Part shown: in pieces, positions 1 to 7,497 of the stretch
Layout of the letters: the number at the start of each line of letters is the position of its first letter
How positions within the stretch are numbered: the stretch's first letter is position 1
Source: an uncultured Lachnospiraceae bacterium
Lineage (GTDB): Bacteria > Bacillota > Clostridia > Lachnospirales > Lachnospiraceae
Direction of reading: 5' to 3'
Assembly (NCBI GenBank): GCA_947174725.1
Contig: CAMWKA010000030.1
Location: forward strand, 1 to 11,375
Length of the DNA stretch: 11,375 nucleotides
The notes under the pieces: model-generated
Database searches by the model: none
What the model was told of the DNA's origin: nothing
The model's input: only the letters and a program-made list of their open reading frames with translations
Position numbers and translations under genes: made by a program

Positions 1-850
1 ACTTAAAATAATGTTTCTTAATATATGCCATAAAAAATTTAATAACGATGACCGATACCGCAAATGCCATTACGGAACTAATCAGAAGAATCATGATCTC
101 AATAGAAGTAAAGCTCAGTCCCTCCAACAGGAACTTTACCACTTTCAACAGACTTGCGCCAAACATCGTAGGAACTGCCAGATAAAAAGTAAATTCCGCC
201 GCCACGCTTCTGGATAAGCCCAATAAAAGCCCGCCGATGATCGTTGCTCCGGAACGGCTGGTGCCGGGCAGAACCGCTGCAATCAGCTGAAATACACCGA
301 TCCAAAAAGCAAGGCGGTAATCCAGCGCTTCTGCTGTCGTGATCTTTGCCTGTTTCCCTTTATAGTAATTCTCTGCCACAAAAAACACAATTCCCACCAG
401 AATCAGCATCACAGCCACAATGACAGGCTTATAAGGCGCCATTTTCTCTTCCATCCAGCTATCCAGCAGAAATCCATAGATCATCGCCGGAACACACGCT
501 ACGAAGATCTTGATCCACAGGAAAATAATATCCTTCCATATCAAGATCCTGCCAAAACTCCACCCTGTTTTTTCTTTTGCAATATCCTCCGCAGAAGCCT
601 TCGCCTTCTTCCACCCAAAGGGCCAGATATCCTTAAAGAAGATGATCACCACTGCAAGGATCGCTCCCAGCTGAATGACCACATCAAATACTTCCATAAA
701 GGCAGCCAGCTTTTCTTCCGATTCACAGATGCCAAACTGTACCCATTCATTTAATAAGATCAGATGCCCCGTGCTGCTGACCGGAAGCCATTCCGTGATC
801 CCTTCCAGAATTCCGAATAGTATTGCTTTTAAGATCTCAATCATTTCCAT
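1..850 (-). CDS. uppP: Undecaprenyl-diphosphatase UppP/BacA (C-terminus cut off by window edge)
   Basis: This integral membrane enzyme dephosphorylates undecaprenyl pyrophosphate to recycle the lipid carrier for peptidoglycan and other wall polymers; extra copies give bacitracin resistance. The reading frame runs from ATG at 850 with no stop to the window edge (283 codons visible), so only some tens of residues should be missing. Family motifs are clear: EGITEWLPVSSTGH at residues 16-29 (Glu16, Glu20, Ser26 and His29 match the known catalytic set) and PGTSRSGATI at 195-204 with catalytic Arg199. Hydrophobic segments cover about 60-72, 108-128, 142-159, 182-195, 203-213 and 250-275. A polar loop of roughly 30 residues (about 77-105) follows the second segment. 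A second in-frame ATG lies two codons in, at 844. It is 52 bp downstream of the patatin-like gene on the same strand with no terminator between, so co-transcription is likely. Function is confident; the exact start is less so. Confidence 0.95.
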   Translation of the reverse strand, partial: MEMIEILKAILFGILEGITEWLPVSSTGHLILLNEWVQFGICESEEKLAAFMEVFDVVIQLGAILAVVIIFFKDIWPFGWKKAKASAEDIAKEKTGWSFGRILIWKDIIFLWIKIFVACVPAMIYGFLLDSWMEEKMAPYKPVIVAVMLILVGIVFFVAENYYKGKQAKITTAEALDYRLAFWIGVFQLIAAVLPGTSRSGATIIGGLLLGLSRSVAAEFTFYLAVPTMFGASLLKVVKFLLEGLSFTSIEIMILLISSVMAFAVSVIVIKFFMAYIKKHYFK

Positions 851-902
851 AAATCATTTACCTGTTTCTTTTTGTTAAATTTCCGCATACATTAAACATG
901 AA

Positions 903-1766
903 TCAATATTTTCTTTTGATCCCCAGGAATTTTTTCATAAGATCATAATTGATCGACGCATCATAATATCCCTGCAGATACACTATCTTCAGCTTTTTTA
1001 CGTCCTTTTCGATCCGGTTGATCTTAACCAGCATCTCCGGGCGGAAAACAAACGCCCTGCCTTCCATTTCCTCTTTTTCAATCAACTTCAGAGTCTTATT
1101 ATAACGGATATACCTCTTTTCCATATCCTCCACCAGCTTAGGATACTTTTTATATTTCGCACGAATCAGCGCCATCTGGGAAGACGGTTTCTTCCGGTAT
1201 CCATAGGGCTGCGTCAACACAATCACGTTCTTTTGATTTCCGTCCTTGATGGATCTGCGGATAGGAATAGAATCCGATATTCCGCCATCCAGATACTTCT
1301 TACCTCCGATCTCCACATTCCGCGAAACCAGCGGAAGGGACGCAGATGCCCGAATCGCCGTAATATCCTGATACATATCCTTTAGTTCAATATATTCCGG
1401 CCGGCCCGTCTCTATGTTTGTTACAACAGCATAGCCTTTGCCCGGATATTTTTTAAATGCCTCATAATCATAAAGATTTAACTCATTAGGGATGCGGTTA
1501 TAACACATATCCGCACCGAACAGATCCCCTGTTTTAAACAGGCTGTACGGACTGCAGTAATCCTTATCATCCAGATAATCAATGGAAACTTTTAAAGCCC
1601 GTCCCCTCTGTCCTGACATATAGCTTGCCAGATGACACGCGCCCGCAGATACTCCATAACAGGAGGCAAACTGCAATCCCTTTTCCATGAAAAAATCTAA
1701 AACACCGGCAGTATAAACTCCGCGCATTCCTCCGCCTTCCAAAACAAGACCGGCCTGTATCATCAT
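903..1766 (-). CDS. Patatin-like phospholipase family protein
   Basis: This is a predicted cytosolic serine lipid acyl-hydrolase of the bacterial patatin family (RssA/YjjU-like), 287 aa. The Ser-Asp dyad architecture is complete: the glycine-rich oxyanion loop EGGGMRG at residues 10-16, the nucleophile elbow GVSAG with Ser40, an ASASLP box at 140-145, and DGGISD with catalytic Asp160. There is no signal peptide. The C-terminal third is rich in Lys and Arg (about 198-287), which could help it contact anionic membranes, but that is inference. ATG at 1766 (followed at once by a second ATG) is preceded by a purine-rich GAGAGGAAGAAG ribosome site. It lies 117 bp downstream of the aminotransferase gene and 52 bp upstream of uppP on the same strand. 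Substrate (phospholipid, lysolipid or other ester) cannot be read from sequence. The nearby cardiolipin synthase gene makes membrane phospholipid turnover a reasonable guess. Confidence 0.9.
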   Translation of the reverse strand: MMIQAGLVLEGGGMRGVYTAGVLDFFMEKGLQFASCYGVSAGACHLASYMSGQRGRALKVSIDYLDDKDYCSPYSLFKTGDLFGADMCYNRIPNELNLYDYEAFKKYPGKGYAVVTNIETGRPEYIELKDMYQDITAIRASASLPLVSRNVEIGGKKYLDGGISDSIPIRRSIKDGNQKNVIVLTQPYGYRKKPSSQMALIRAKYKKYPKLVEDMEKRYIRYNKTLKLIEKEEMEGRAFVFRPEMLVKINRIEKDVKKLKIVYLQGYYDASINYDLMKKFLGIKRKY

Positions 1767-1883
1767 CTTCTTCCTCTCTTTCTTAAATCAATATAGGTGA
1801 TTTTATAACAATAGCTTTATCATTTTTCATTCCACAATTCTGTCCATGAGGTTTGCATAACTCTTTCGCAATTACCTTTCAAA

Positions 1884-3068
1884 TCAATATTCATTTTTTA
1901 CAAATTTTCTTAAAGCTTCCAGCGAACGGTACACCTTCTCCGTATCTACACAATAAGCCATCCTGAAATATCCTTTTACGCCAAAGGAATCACTTGGCAC
2001 TAGGATCAGGTCGTACTTCTTTGCCTTTTCGGAAAATGCAATCGCGTCTTCCTCCAATGCCTTCGGGAAAATATAAAATGTCCCGCCCGGTTTCACACAT
2101 TCAAATCCCAGATCGGTCAATTCCTGATAAAGAATATTCATATTTGTCTCATAAACGGACAAATCGCTTGTCTTATCGATCACCTTTGCCACAGCAAGCT
2201 GGATCAGGGACGCCGGACAGTTATGTCCCGTTCCTCTGGAAATCTGGCAACACATCGGCACGATCAGCTCCGCGTCCTTACAGTTTGGATTCACAGCAAC
2301 ATATCCAAGCCTCTCCCCGGGGATGGACATGGATTTAGAATAAGAATAACAGGATAAAGTATTGTCATAAAACTTTGAAATATACGGAGCGTCAACGCCC
2401 TGAAATACAATTTCCCTGTATGGCTCGTCAGAGATGATAAAGATCTCATGACCATATTCCTTTTCCTTTGCCCTTAGCAGGTCCGCAAGCTTCCGGATCG
2501 TTTCTGAAGAATATACGATACCGGATGGATTGTTCGGCGTATTGATCAGAACCGCCATGACCTTTTCATTCAGCATTTCCTCAAATGCTTCAAAATTGAT
2601 CTGGAAATCCTTTGTACTGGCAGGCACCACTTTCAGTACAGCCCCCGCCTTATTGATATATGGATTATATTCCGGGAAATACGGCGCAAAGGTCAATACT
2701 TCGTCGCCCGGTTTTGTCACGCAGCGCACCGCATGCGCTACCGCGCCGGCAGCTCCCGATGTCATAAAGATATGGTCGGTCTTATAATCCATACCGAATC
2801 TCTTATTTAATGACTTTGCTGTCGCTTCTCTGGCTTCAGGATTGCCCGGATTGGGGCTGTATCCGTGAAGATATGCGGAATCCTTCGTTTGAAGCAGTTC
2901 GATCATTGCTTCTGTCAATTCCTTCGGCACCGGTACAGACGGATTACCCAGACTGTAATCAAATACATTCTCGTAACCAATCTCTTTTCCCCGCTCCGTC
3001 GCGTAAACGGACAATGCCCTGATGACGGACGGCGCGCTGATCATTTCTTTAAACTCCTGTGATATCAT
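1884..3068 (-). CDS. Pyridoxal-phosphate-dependent aminotransferase, class I/II
   Basis: This is a cytosolic fold-type I aminotransferase of 394 aa, full length for the family, transferring an amino group between an amino acid and a 2-oxo acid. Visible motifs are NTPNNPSG at residues 176-183 (Asn180 contacts the cofactor), SDEPY at 213-217 (Asp214 for the pyridine nitrogen, Tyr217), the Schiff-base lysine Lys245 in SYSKSMSIPGERLGY, and Arg369 in FRMAYC, which normally binds the substrate carboxylate. The subgroup is the AspC/aromatic-type aminotransferase family; donor and acceptor cannot be decided, so no gene symbol is given. ATG at 3068 has a strong AGGAGG site about eight bases upstream. 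The gene starts 23 bp after the cardiolipin synthase stop, so the two almost certainly share a transcript, although no pathway link between them is evident. Confidence 0.93.
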   Translation of the reverse strand: MISQEFKEMISAPSVIRALSVYATERGKEIGYENVFDYSLGNPSVPVPKELTEAMIELLQTKDSAYLHGYSPNPGNPEAREATAKSLNKRFGMDYKTDHIFMTSGAAGAVAHAVRCVTKPGDEVLTFAPYFPEYNPYINKAGAVLKVVPASTKDFQINFEAFEEMLNEKVMAVLINTPNNPSGIVYSSETIRKLADLLRAKEKEYGHEIFIISDEPYREIVFQGVDAPYISKFYDNTLSCYSYSKSMSIPGERLGYVAVNPNCKDAELIVPMCCQISRGTGHNCPASLIQLAVAKVIDKTSDLSVYETNMNILYQELTDLGFECVKPGGTFYIFPKALEEDAIAFSEKAKKYDLILVPSDSFGVKGYFRMAYCVDTEKVYRSLEALRKFVKNEY

Positions 3069-3091
3069 TCTGAAATCCTCCTATATATACG

Positions 3092-4624
3092 TTATAATAA
3101 TGGCGAAACTATTTTTAATACACTCTGCACAAACCTCTGACGCATCGGACGCTTCTTCCACTGCTCATAACGAATCTCTTCACACTGCTCCAGCGTCTTT
3201 TGAAAATCCTTCTTGATCTCCAGAACCGCCTTATTATCCGCCAAAAAGACAGCATTTTCATGGTGGAGATAAAGACTGCGGTAATCCAGATTGACCGTTC
3301 CGCAGATACCGCACTCATCATCTATAACAACATTCTTCGCGTGGATAAATCCCGGTGTATATTCATAGATCCGAACGCCTTTCTCCAAAAGTCTGCCGTA
3401 ATTCGACACCGTAACCATGTACACATACCATTTGTCATATCTATGGGGCGTTATGATCCGCACATCCACACCGCTTTCCACTGCTTGTATCAGCTGATCC
3501 CGCAGATGGTAATCCAGCACCAGATATGGCGTTGTAATATAGACATAGTCCCTCGCCTTATTGATCAGCCTGCTATATACTCCGCAGATCGGATTATTGG
3601 GATTGCGGTGCGGTCCGCCGGAAAACGGCTGTACAAACCCTGTTCCTTTGGATTCCCATCTTGGCGCATACTGTTCAATATCTTCCTGATTTCTACTGGA
3701 ATGCTGCCATATCGTTAAAAAGGTAGCTGTCAAACTATACACCGCCGCCCCCTCCATACGGATGGCGCTGTCTTTCCAATGTCCAAAACGGTCTAGCTGG
3801 TTGATGTACTCATCCGCCAGATTGATACCGCCCGTATAGGCGATCGTACTGTCTATGATCGTAATCTTCTGATGATTCCGGTAATTAAAAGACAAGGATT
3901 CCACTCGCTGTTCCAAAGGCGCAAAAGAATATAATTTGATACCGTCCTTTTTCAATTCCTTTTTCAGCTTATGAACACCCATATAGATGCATCCGAAATC
4001 ATCAACCAGAAGTCTGACATCGACACCCTCTGCCGCTTTCTTTACCAGGATCTCACGGATACGCTTCCACCATTCTCCATTATATACAATAAAATACTCC
4101 ATGAAAATACTTTCTTTCGCGGCGGCAAGATCTTTCATAAAATCTTTTTCCATGTCATCTCCCAGCGGATAATAGATCACATCCGTATCCTTATAGACCG
4201 GGAAGCCGTCTCTTTGCAGATAACGCGAGATCTGCACCTTGTTAATATGCACGGCTTCAAAGTCCTCCGCCACTTCCGGACTTTGCATCAGATGCGCCTT
4301 CATATCAAGTTCAATATCCAGCAGTCGTTTATGGAGCTTCTTATCCTTCGCCTGACTACCCCATAGATAATAAAGAACGAAACCAAATCCCGGAAGCGCC
4401 AGGATGATCATGATCCAGAATTGCCGGTTATAATTATCCTCATTTACCAATTGAAAGATTACAACAGCAGAAAAAAGTTCCAATGCCAGATAGATCCCCA
4501 CTGCATACTGCTGCAGATATAGAACCAGTCCGGCAACTAATATGATCTGCAGAACCAGCGCCACCAGAATGGTACATAACCTGATGATTGCGTAATATCT
4601 TGCTTTCCTTTTATCTCTCTCCAT
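3092..4624 (-). CDS. cls: Cardiolipin synthase (phospholipase D superfamily)
   Basis: This membrane enzyme joins two phosphatidylglycerol molecules into cardiolipin plus glycerol. The 510-aa protein has the usual size and plan: hydrophobic N-terminal segments at about 14-37, 43-60 and 68-89 (the PLDc_N region), then two phospholipase D domains. Both HxKxxxxD motifs are intact: His251/Lys253/Asp258 followed by TGGINLADEY, and His428/Lys430/Asp435 followed by GTVNLDYRS. The C-terminus ends in the hydrophobic stretch SVLKIVSPLL. ATG at 4624 has only a loose upstream site (AAAGGG, about 12 bases away), so translation may be modest. The gene lies 59 bp downstream of the D-2-hydroxyacid dehydrogenase gene, with a small hairpin between, and 23 bp upstream of the aminotransferase gene. 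Its own promoter is not obvious. Activity is confident at family level. Confidence 0.94.
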   Translation of the reverse strand: MERDKRKARYYAIIRLCTILVALVLQIILVAGLVLYLQQYAVGIYLALELFSAVVIFQLVNEDNYNRQFWIMIILALPGFGFVLYYLWGSQAKDKKLHKRLLDIELDMKAHLMQSPEVAEDFEAVHINKVQISRYLQRDGFPVYKDTDVIYYPLGDDMEKDFMKDLAAAKESIFMEYFIVYNGEWWKRIREILVKKAAEGVDVRLLVDDFGCIYMGVHKLKKELKKDGIKLYSFAPLEQRVESLSFNYRNHQKITIIDSTIAYTGGINLADEYINQLDRFGHWKDSAIRMEGAAVYSLTATFLTIWQHSSRNQEDIEQYAPRWESKGTGFVQPFSGGPHRNPNNPICGVYSRLINKARDYVYITTPYLVLDYHLRDQLIQAVESGVDVRIITPHRYDKWYVYMVTVSNYGRLLEKGVRIYEYTPGFIHAKNVVIDDECGICGTVNLDYRSLYLHHENAVFLADNKAVLEIKKDFQKTLEQCEEIRYEQWKKRPMRQRFVQSVLKIVSPLL

Positions 4625-4660
4625 ATGATAACCACACCCTTTTATATTGAAAACTTTTGA

Positions 4661-4681
4661 TCTCCGAAACCCGCCCGGAGA
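4661..4681 (-). terminator. Possible weak terminator or attenuator between hydroxyacid dehydrogenase and cls
   Basis: On the minus strand TCTCCG and CGGAGA form a 6-bp stem around a 9-nt GC-rich loop, beginning at the end of the dehydrogenase gene. The tract that follows is TCAAAAGTTTTC, not a clean run of T. It could reduce rather than stop read-through into cls. Evidence is limited to the inverted repeat and its position. Confidence 0.35.
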
Positions 4682-4683
4682 CT

Positions 4684-5640
4684 TTATACTATGACATTCC
4701 TCTCCTCACCCTGCAAAAACGCTTCTATATTTTTATAGACTTCCTCAACCACCCTCTGTCTTGCCTCATTACTCGCCCAGGCCATATGCGGCGTAATGAT
4801 CAGACGGTTGGAATCCATCAATCTGCTCAGAGGATTCTCTGGCGTGATCGGTTCCTGCTCTAATACATCCAGCCCGGCTCCGGCAATTGTCTCCTCCATC
4901 AAAGCGGCATATAAATCTTCATTATTCACTACCGCTCCTCTTGCCACATTGATCAATACCGCGCTCTTTTTCATTTTATGCAGAGCCTGGGCATCAATGA
5001 AATATTTCGTATTCTCATTCAACGGACAATGCAGGGATAATAAATCCGATTCTTTTAGAAGCGTATCTTTATCCACCGCTTCATAGCCTTCTACCACATT
5101 CTTTCCCGTGGTGGAATAATAGATCACCCGGCATCCGAAGGCATCAGCCACCTTTGCAACGCCCCTGCCGATATTCCCCATACCGACGATCCCCCAGATC
5201 TTCCCCCGTATCTCCGCATACGGCAGATCAAAGTGGGAAAACCGGTCCTGCTTCGCGTAATCACCATGTTTAACATACTCATCATAGTAATGCAGATGCT
5301 CCAATACAAACAATGCCAGCGCAAAGGTATGCTGCACCACTGCAGGGGTGCAGTAATCTCTGGAATTGACGACACGGATCCCACGCCGCCTGCAATAATC
5401 CAGATCAATATTATCATAACCGGTTGCAAGTTCACAGATCAGCTTTACTTTCGGCGCAGCCTTTAAGGTCTCTTCATTTAACGGCACCTTGTTGGCAACC
5501 AGAATATCCGCATCCCCGATTCTTCCTGCAACATCTTCTTTTAGTGAATTGCCGTAAGCAGTCACATGACCCAGCTGATCATAACAGCTGATATCAATAT
5601 CCGTACCTACGCTGTTCCTTTCCAAAATCACAATATTCAT
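4684..5640 (-). CDS. D-2-hydroxyacid dehydrogenase (NAD(P)-dependent)
   Basis: This is a cytosolic oxidoreductase of the D-isomer-specific 2-hydroxyacid dehydrogenase family (glycerate/hydroxypyruvate, lactate, phosphoglycerate dehydrogenases), 318 aa from the chosen start. The Rossmann motif GMGNIG lies at residues 153-158. The catalytic trio is Arg234 in NVARG, Glu263 in EQEP and His285 in TPHMAW. After the second beta strand the sequence is RVIYYSTTG (171-179), without the Asp that usually holds the NAD ribose, so NADP use is possible. There is no C-terminal ACT domain, which argues against classical SerA. ATG at 5640 was preferred over an in-frame ATG at 5721 because the likely -10 box (5672-5677) lies downstream of 5721 and because the protein then begins with a typical MNIVILERNSVG beta strand. 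An ATG at 5652 sits only two bases from GGAAGG. The substrate cannot be assigned. Confidence 0.9.
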   Translation of the reverse strand: MNIVILERNSVGTDIDISCYDQLGHVTAYGNSLKEDVAGRIGDADILVANKVPLNEETLKAAPKVKLICELATGYDNIDLDYCRRRGIRVVNSRDYCTPAVVQHTFALALFVLEHLHYYDEYVKHGDYAKQDRFSHFDLPYAEIRGKIWGIVGMGNIGRGVAKVADAFGCRVIYYSTTGKNVVEGYEAVDKDTLLKESDLLSLHCPLNENTKYFIDAQALHKMKKSAVLINVARGAVVNNEDLYAALMEETIAGAGLDVLEQEPITPENPLSRLMDSNRLIITPHMAWASNEARQRVVEEVYKNIEAFLQGEERNVIV

Positions 5641-5671
5641 TCTAATTACCATGCCCTTCCAAAGTCTGCGA

Positions 5672-5704
5672 ATTATAATGCACTTTAGTGCTATGCCGTA
5701 GGCA
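5672..5704 (-). promoter_or_regulatory. Promoter -10 and two short palindromes upstream of D-2-hydroxyacid dehydrogenase
   Basis: On the minus strand a perfect TATAAT occupies 5677-5672, about 32 bases before the start codon. No good -35 hexamer lies 16-18 bp upstream (TACGGC at 17 bp). That spacer region instead holds a 12-bp palindrome, GCACT-AA-AGTGC (5680-5691), and an 11-bp one, TGCC-TAC-GGCA (5694-5704). A strong -10, a poor -35 and symmetric DNA in the core promoter are what an activator-dependent or repressor-controlled promoter looks like. The regulator is unknown. Confidence 0.55.
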
Positions 5705-5719
5705 CAATATTTGCAAACC

Positions 5720-5776
5720 AAATTTATTTGGTTTTAACAAATTTATTTGGTTTTAACGAATATATTTGTTTTTAAA
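5720..5776. repeat. Three 19-bp tandem repeats containing inverted repeats
   Basis: Two identical 19-bp copies of AAATTTATTTGGTTTTAAC (5720-5738 and 5739-5757) are followed by a third copy with four differences (5758-5776). The first copy with its left flank forms a perfect 9-bp inverted repeat, AAACCAAAT-TT-ATTTGGTTT (5715-5734); the second keeps CAAAT-TT-ATTTG. The array ends about 16 bp upstream of the two core-promoter palindromes. It could be a cluster of operator sites, an AT-rich UP-like element, or simple slippage repeats. Confidence 0.75.
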
Positions 5777-5850
5777 AATTCTTTGATTTTCAATCTAATC
5801 CTCCATGTCAGAGCAGCTTGCTGCGATGACACCACAATCCATTCACTGTC

Positions 5851-5887
5851 AAAAAAAGGCAGGGGTATCCCCGGATTGAGATACCCC
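5851..5887 (-). terminator. Rho-independent terminator downstream of pgi
   Basis: On the minus strand GGGGTATC (5887-5880) pairs with GATACCCC (5869-5862) around a 10-nt loop. TGCC and then seven consecutive T (5857-5851) follow. It lies about 47 bp after the pgi stop codon, is a textbook intrinsic terminator, and separates pgi from the dehydrogenase gene. Confidence 0.9.
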
Positions 5888-5933
5888 CTCTTTATTCATC
5901 ATCATAGACCGGATACAAAGCGCATCTGTCAGA

Positions 5934-7283
5934 TTACAGTCTCTTTAAAAGTTCCTCTCTCTGTGCCTCATATCCCGGCTTACCAAGAAGCGCAAACATG
6001 TTCTTCTTGTAGGATTCCACACCCGGCTGATTAAACGGATTCACTCCTAAGAGATAGCCGCTGATACCGCAGGCAAATTCAAAGAAGTAAAACAATTCGC
6101 CAAGATAAAATTCATTTACTTCCGGTACGTGTACCATCATGTTAGGAACCTGTCCATCCGTATGGGCAAGAACAGTTCCATTCATTGCGCTCTTATTGAC
6201 AAAGTCAACGGTCTTACCCGCAAGGTAATTCAATCCGTCAAGATCTACCGGCTCCTCCTCAATGATGATCTCCTCTCTGGAGGTTTCAACATCAATGACT
6301 GTTTCAAACAGATTTCTGGAACCGTCCTGAATAAACTGTCCCATGGAGTGAAGGTCTGTGGTAAGATCAACGCTTGCAGGGAAGATACCTCTCTGATCTT
6401 TTCCTTCTGACTCGCCGTACAGCTGCTTCCACCACTCTGATACATAGTGTACCGCAGGTTCATAATTGGCAAGAATCTCGATGCATTTTCCCTTTCTGAG
6501 CAGGATGTTACGAAGAGCTGCGTACTTCAATGCATCATTTTCTTCATAGTCCGCCTCCAATGCCCGCTTTCTTCCGGAAGCCGCGCCTTCCATCAGCTTA
6601 TCAATATCAGCGCCGGATACCGCGATCGGAAGAAGTCCCACTGCGGTCAATACGGAAAAACGTCCGCCGATATCATCAGGTACCACAAAAGATTCATAAC
6701 CTTCCTCTGTTGCAAGATTCTTCAGCGATCCCTTTGCCTTATCTGTCGTCGCGTAAATCCTCTTTGCCGCGCCTTCCTTGCCGTACTTATCCTCTGCCAT
6801 CTTCTTAAGTACGCGGAACGCGATCGCCGGCTCTGTAGTCGTACCGGACTTTGAGATCATATTCAGGGAGAAATCCCTGTCTCCGATCACATCGATCAGA
6901 TGCTTTAAATAAGTAGAGCTGATGGAATTACCAACAAAATATATTTCCGGCGTCTTTCTCTGCTCCTTGCTGATCACATTATAAAAGCTGTGACCTAAAA
7001 ATTCGATTGCCGCCCTTGCTCCCAAATAAGAGCCGCCGATTCCGATGACGATCAGTATGTCCGAATCGCTCTGGATCTTCGCTGCTGCCTTTTTGATCCT
7101 TGCAAACTCATCCTTATCATAATTGACCGGAAGATCGATCCAACCCAAAAAATCATTGCCCGCGCCGGTCTTACCAACCAACATTTCTTTAGCGTCTAAA
7201 ACCGGTTTTTTCATCTGCTCCACTTCATGATCTTTCACAAAGGGAGCTGCCTTAGAATAATCAAATGTTACCTTTGAACTCAT
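5934..7283 (-). CDS. pgi: Glucose-6-phosphate isomerase
   Basis: This is the cytosolic glycolytic enzyme interconverting glucose 6-phosphate and fructose 6-phosphate. The 449-aa product has the short form typical of Firmicutes. Motifs are [11 protein letters not shown] at 81-91, [10 protein letters not shown] at 144-153 (phosphate-binding SIS loop), the signature [14 protein letters not shown] at 206-219, catalytic Glu291 in GESEGKD, His312 in LHSMGQF, and Lys426 in [11 protein letters not shown] (417-427). I chose ATG at 7283 because AAGGAG lies nine bases upstream and the protein then begins [12 protein letters not shown] as relatives do; an in-frame ATG at 7319 has no ribosome site. It is flanked by its own promoter and a strong terminator, so it is probably transcribed alone. 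Function is essentially certain. Confidence 0.98.
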   Translation of the reverse strand: MSSKVTFDYSKAAPFVKDHEVEQMKKPVLDAKEMLVGKTGAGNDFLGWIDLPVNYDKDEFARIKKAAAKIQSDSDILIVIGIGGSYLGARAAIEFLGHSFYNVISKEQRKTPEIYFVGNSISSTYLKHLIDVIGDRDFSLNMISKSGTTTEPAIAFRVLKKMAEDKYGKEGAAKRIYATTDKAKGSLKNLATEEGYESFVVPDDIGGRFSVLTAVGLLPIAVSGADIDKLMEGAASGRKRALEADYEENDALKYAALRNILLRKGKCIEILANYEPAVHYVSEWWKQLYGESEGKDQRGIFPASVDLTTDLHSMGQFIQDGSRNLFETVIDVETSREEIIIEEEPVDLDGLNYLAGKTVDFVNKSAMNGTVLAHTDGQVPNMMVHVPEVNEFYLGELFYFFEFACGISGYLLGVNPFNQPGVESYKKNMFALLGKPGYEAQREELLKRL

Positions 7284-7345
7284 CTTGCTTCGCTCCTTTT
7301 TCATAAAATTATTGTCCATAATTTTCCATTTGTTTTACTTATAAT

Positions 7346-7374
7346 AGTTTAGCAAAGTTGCTTCTTTTATTCAA
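7346..7374 (-). promoter_or_regulatory. Predicted sigma-A promoter of pgi
   Basis: On the minus strand TTGAAT (7374-7369) and TAAACT (7351-7346) are separated by exactly 17 bp. The start site would fall near 7340, giving a leader of about 57 nt to the pgi ATG. A TATTAT box slightly downstream is an alternative -10 but lacks a partner -35. Confidence 0.5.
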
Positions 7375-7424
7375 GAGAAAAAGCTGAATTTTGGTAATGG
7401 CAGTTAAAATCATGAAATTCAAAC

Positions 7425-7446
7425 AAAAAACAGACCCGAAGATCTG
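7425..7446 (-). terminator. Rho-independent terminator of the degV-type gene, UUCG loop
   Basis: On the minus strand CAGATC-TTCG-GGTCTG (7446-7431) forms a 6-bp stem with one G-U pair, capped by a very stable C(UUCG)G tetraloop. Six T and then GTTTG follow. Seven T also lie on the plus-strand side (7447-7453), so it could work in both directions, though no plus-strand gene reaches it. It is about 50 bp past the degV stop. Confidence 0.88.
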
Positions 7447-7497
7447 TTTTTTTGCTTGCAATGTTTCATCATATAAAGTATGCTGCTTTTCATTGTA

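Noticed and set aside
1767..1883. Promoter for the patatin-like gene in the 117-bp gap.
   Set aside because: TATAAA and TTGTGG-like boxes exist but at poor spacing (24 bp), and the alternative pairs match weakly.
3200..3718. Plus-strand 172-aa open frame.
   Set aside because: It lies entirely within the well-supported cls gene on the other strand and has no ribosome site or recognisable domain. The same applies to the other long antisense frames, such as 3971-4366, 6447-6854, 7978-8379 and 9365-9769.
5641..5721. N-terminal extension of the hydroxyacid dehydrogenase starting at 5721.
   Set aside because: The likely -10 box lies inside the extension, the extra residues (rich in Cys and Arg) resemble no family member, and the conserved protein begins at 5640.
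5720..5776. CRISPR array or replication-origin iterons.
   Set aside because: The units abut without spacers and there are only three. No initiator gene, DnaA-box cluster or plasmid feature is nearby.
7284..7319. Upstream in-frame start for pgi at 7319.
   Set aside because: It has no ribosome site. AAGGAG is correctly placed for the ATG at 7283, which matches the usual N-terminus.
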